Source: an uncultured Lachnospiraceae bacterium (lineage in GTDB: Bacteria; Bacillota; Clostridia; Lachnospirales; Lachnospiraceae). From it: a stretch of 7,535 bases of DNA. Each line of letters begins with the position of its first letter. Within the stretch, counting starts at the first letter, position 1. The stretch covers positions 1 through 7,535 of the forward strand of contig CAMWUP010000096.1 of NCBI GenBank assembly GCA_947177465.1, read 5' to 3'. The position numbers and the translations under genes are program-made. Positions 5,758-7,535 of the stretch are shown here, one piece after another. The notes under the pieces are model-generated. The model was not told the origin of the DNA. It saw nothing but the letters and a program-made list of their open reading frames with translations, and searched no databases.

Positions 5758-6573
5758 TTATTTTTCCAGATGTCCAATCAAATAATTTAATTTAATAATA
5801 TTGCTAATTGCTGTATCATTGTCCCCGAACTCATCTTGCTCAGCCAGTTCCGTATTAAATGGAGAATTCAATAGTGGCGGATACAGAAAAATATCATAAC
5901 CGTCTTGTTCTTCCTTAAATTCAACATATCTGTAATATTGCCTTTCTCCTGTAATGACGAAATCTATCATAACATATTCTACTTCGTCATATCCTCTAAG
6001 AAAATCTCCCAGATAAACATCATATGAAAATTTATCCTGCACAGATGATAATTCATTATAAAGATACTCGCATAATTCGTCTAACAAAGCCTTGTCTTCC
6101 ACAGTTATATTTGGCAGACTATGACTTGCCGCAATATCATAATCTACTTTCGCACTTCCAAGCCATTCCATGGCCTCTGTGTCGGATATGTCCCTTTCCG
6201 ACAAACTATATCTTGGATAATTTCGAATGTATGGGCTAAGTTCATATCCCGTCGTTGCATTTATGGGCACTAAAAAGATACGCATACTTTCGCTGTCATA
6301 GTAAAAATCTGTTTCGACTTTTCCCGCTATCTTATGTATTCCTGCAAAGCCAAAAAATTTATCATATGCAATTGCTTCTTCGACAAGATTTACACAATCA
6401 CAAAGACTCGGTAATTCGCTTTCTTTTTCTTCGACAATGGCATCTGCTTTTTTATAATATACATCAAAAGACTTTTCCTTGTTTTTCTCCTTTTGACAGC
6501 CTGCGCATCCCGTTATGCCCACAAAACAAAATACCATTAAAACAAGAATCCTGACAAATATTCTTAAACGCAT
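5758..6573 (-). CDS. Predicted lipoprotein of unknown function
   Basis: A 271-residue protein with a signal peptide for lipid attachment: basic start MRLR, hydrophobic run to residue 20, and lipobox ITGC with the acceptor Cys23. It should be anchored to the outer face of the membrane. The mature part is acidic and rich in Tyr, Asp and Glu, without further membrane segments, and I do not recognise a domain. Stretches such as YELSPYIRNYPRYSL and DDVYLGDFLRGYDEVEYVMID-type alternation suggest mixed alpha/beta structure. The start at 6573 is chosen for GGAGG five bases upstream; a GTG four codons earlier overlaps that site and is rejected. The gene is visibly more AT-rich than the glycosyltransferase operon. 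It lies directly upstream of an Rhs remnant on the same strand, so an immunity-type protein of a decayed polymorphic toxin locus is one possibility. That is speculation from position. Confidence 0.8.
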   Translation of the reverse strand: MRLRIFVRILVLMVFCFVGITGCAGCQKEKNKEKSFDVYYKKADAIVEEKESELPSLCDCVNLVEEAIAYDKFFGFAGIHKIAGKVETDFYYDSESMRIFLVPINATTGYELSPYIRNYPRYSLSERDISDTEAMEWLGSAKVDYDIAASHSLPNITVEDKALLDELCEYLYNELSSVQDKFSYDVYLGDFLRGYDEVEYVMIDFVITGERQYYRYVEFKEEQDGYDIFLYPPLLNSPFNTELAEQDEFGDNDTAISNIIKLNYLIGHLEK

Positions 6574-6668
6574 ACTTCCCTCCACTAAAAATGCTTTTGG
6601 CTTATTCTATTTTGTGAGCGGCTCCCTGGCGTTGCTGCCTCTATTAAATCATACATTTCCCGATACTT

Positions 6669-6918
6669 TCAAGTAAAAAATATATCGTCCCATCTACCTC
6701 CTGCCTCCATCCGTATGCCATCACCATCCGCATATACATAAATTCCCTCTTCACCAGAAGGCATTTCCAATGTATACAAGGATTCTGCATCGTTTTCATA
6801 AAACGCCGGATGCTGATACGCCCCCGTTTTGGGATACAGAAAAAACATAGAAGCTCCCTGTGGTATCTTTTACAATACAAATACAATTTCTTCTTTCACT
6901 TTCTGTTGGCTTATACAT
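6669..6918 (-). pseudogene. Small gene of about 82 codons interrupted in a T6 run (unknown function)
   Basis: From an ATG at 6918 with GGAG six bases upstream, a frame begins MYKPTESERR, continues CICIVKDTTGSFYVF, then enters a run of six T (A6 at 6840-6845 on the plus strand) and soon stops at 6796. Dropping one T joins it to the next frame, KTGAYQHPAFYENDAESLYT then MPSGEEGIYVYADGDGIR and ending GGRWDDIFFT at 6669. The joined 82-residue product is coherent, with alternating strand-like segments and acidic character. The second half also has its own ATG at 6848 with GGGAG five bases upstream, so it could be translated alone as 59 residues. This may be a true frameshift, a homopolymer sequencing error, or phase-variable slippage. 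I do not recognise the family. Confidence 0.5.
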
Positions 6919-6932
6919 TATACTCTCCATAA

Positions 6933-7106
6933 TTATTGGTGCAATTTTGTAACAATATCTATTCTAATTTCACTATGAGTAATAACTTGAGTCGCTCCAC
7001 CTACCCCAATCACCGTACGGAATGCTGATATTCTAGGTATTAACATAGTATCTCGCAGATCATCCAGGGAAACGCTGATTAAAGCGTTTCCCTGGATACA
7101 ACACAT
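6933..7106 (-). CDS. Short ORF of 57 codons, possibly the C-terminal remnant of a larger gene
   Basis: The frame reads MCCIQGNALISVSLDDLRD, then MLIPRISAFRTVIGVGGATQ and VITHSEIRIDIVTKLHQ before a stop. The composition is protein-like (amphipathic, no runs of rare residues) and the second half looks like a folded domain end. There is no good ribosome binding site before 7106; the nearest AGG is about 14 bases away. The frame stays open a further nine codons upstream to a TAA, and another Met at 7046 also lacks a clear site. The first third encodes a perfect inverted repeat. It starts 58 bp after the stop of the charged gene. I do not recognise the protein, and it could be a decayed fragment. 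Confidence 0.35.
   Translation of the reverse strand: MCCIQGNALISVSLDDLRDTMLIPRISAFRTVIGVGGATQVITHSEIRIDIVTKLHQ
7062..7097. repeat. Perfect 15-bp inverted repeat with a six-base loop
   Basis: ATCCAGGGAAACGCT (7062-7076) and AGCGTTTCCCTGGAT (7083-7097) are exact reverse complements around GATTAA. The hairpin would be very stable. Neither strand has a T-run after it, so it does not fit an intrinsic terminator. It falls 67 bp after the stop of the charged gene and inside the 57-codon ORF. It could be a transcript 3'-end stabiliser, a mobile-element scar or a recombination site. Confidence 0.9.
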
Positions 7107-7164
7107 TATCTGATATATACCTATATCCTGTTAAAGGTATTACTTATTTGTAATCCTTTTCCCG

Positions 7165-7535
7165 TTATGCCTTTAAGTCCATATTCAAGCCTGTAATTCC
7201 TGCATTGTCCTTATCAGCTTTGGGAACAGCCGCATTTACATCATCTTTTGAAATGACAACCACGCCTTTCCACTTATCGTCAAACTGCTCCTTGCCTGCT
7301 TCGTTCAACTTCTCCTGCAGCTTTTTCTTTTCTTCCCTGTTCGCCTGACGCTTTTCTTCAATCTCTGCTTTTTCCTGTTTCTTTTCCTCATTCTGCTTCC
7401 GAATTTTCTCTGCATTTTCAGACATAGTTTGTAAATGGGATTTCGTATCATCTTTTTGTACGATAGACCACTTACTAATCCCACCGTCTTTATCAATCGC
7501 CCATCCCTGTGCTACAACATGCCAGCCTCCGGCAG
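7165..7535 (-). CDS. Highly charged, probably coiled-coil protein (partial, C-terminal 122 residues)
   Basis: The frame is open to the right edge, so the N-terminus is missing. The visible part starts AGGWHVVAQGWAIDKDGGIS and KWSIVQKDD, a strand-rich beta segment, then a strongly charged helix of about 50 residues rich in Lys, Glu, Gln and Arg (around KIRKQNEEKKQEKAEIEEKR) that should form a coiled coil, and a tail containing FDDKWKGVVVISKDDVNAAV and ending GLNMDLKA. An internal Met at 7425 has no ribosome binding site, which supports continuation upstream rather than a short gene. The build resembles small helper or DUF proteins that I associate with Lachnospiraceae accessory regions (perhaps DUF6033-like), but I cannot assign the family from sequence alone. 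Confidence 0.7.
   Translation of the reverse strand, partial: AGGWHVVAQGWAIDKDGGISKWSIVQKDDTKSHLQTMSENAEKIRKQNEEKKQEKAEIEEKRQANREEKKKLQEKLNEAGKEQFDDKWKGVVVISKDDVNAAVPKADKDNAGITGLNMDLKA

Noticed and set aside
5472..5777. 101-codon ORF across the Rhs remnant read as one gene
   Set aside because: Only its early part is Rhs-like. After the frame break it reads noise, and it overlaps both the lipoprotein end and the glycosyltransferase start.
6644..6886. 80-codon minus-strand ORF beginning MYLYCKRYHRELL
   Set aside because: Rich in Cys, Arg and Met with no good ribosome binding site; the other two frames of the same strand give the more protein-like halves of the broken small gene.
6917..6944. 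TATAAT with TTGCAC at 16 bp as a promoter
   Set aside because: The -10 overlaps the start codon of the small gene, and the -35 matches only three of six consensus bases. In AT-rich DNA this is weak evidence.
1..7535. CRISPR arrays, tRNA or rRNA genes, insertion-sequence transposases
   Set aside because: I saw no regularly spaced direct repeats with unique spacers, no tRNA cloverleaf or rRNA signatures, and no transposase-like ORF.

Overview
The window looks like a chromosomal segment of a moderately low-GC Firmicute, most likely a Lachnospiraceae-type gut Clostridium. The grounds are strong AGGAGG-type ribosome binding sites, a T-box leader, a GatCAB amidotransferase operon with an archaeal-type AspRS, and an Rhs/YD-repeat remnant of the kind common in that group. 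No database search was possible, so the taxonomic placement is an inference. Every gene I can support lies on the minus strand, so transcription runs from high to low coordinates.

Positions 1-2883 hold the best-understood unit: a sigma-A promoter (2855-2883), a T-box riboswitch with its terminator (2555-2848), an archaeal-type AspRS (aspS, 1195-2526), gatC (768-1061) and the first 251 codons of gatA (1-753, running off the left edge). Together they form the indirect Asn-tRNA route: a relaxed AspRS makes Asp-tRNA(Asn) and GatCAB amidates it. The likely T-box specifier is AAC (Asn), which fits that route better than an Asp codon. Between aspS and gatC lie two 60-bp tandem palindromic units that appear to derive from the 3' end of aspS.

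Positions 2871-5506 hold a tight three-gene operon: a family 2 glycosyltransferase, a small putative permuted NlpC/P60 (YiiX-like) thiol hydrolase, and a polytopic flippase-like protein of the LPG-synthase transmembrane family. The genes are separated by 16 bp or overlap by 11 bp, so a shared envelope lipid or glycan job is plausible but unproven. The last codons of the flippase gene contain the promoter of the T-box operon.

Positions 5507-7535 are visibly more AT-rich and look like an eroded accessory (polymorphic-toxin) region. They hold a frame-broken, internally deleted Rhs-core remnant, an unrecognised lipoprotein gene, a small gene broken in a T6 run, a 57-codon ORF containing a perfect 15-bp inverted repeat, and the 3' part of a highly charged, probably coiled-coil protein that runs off the right edge.
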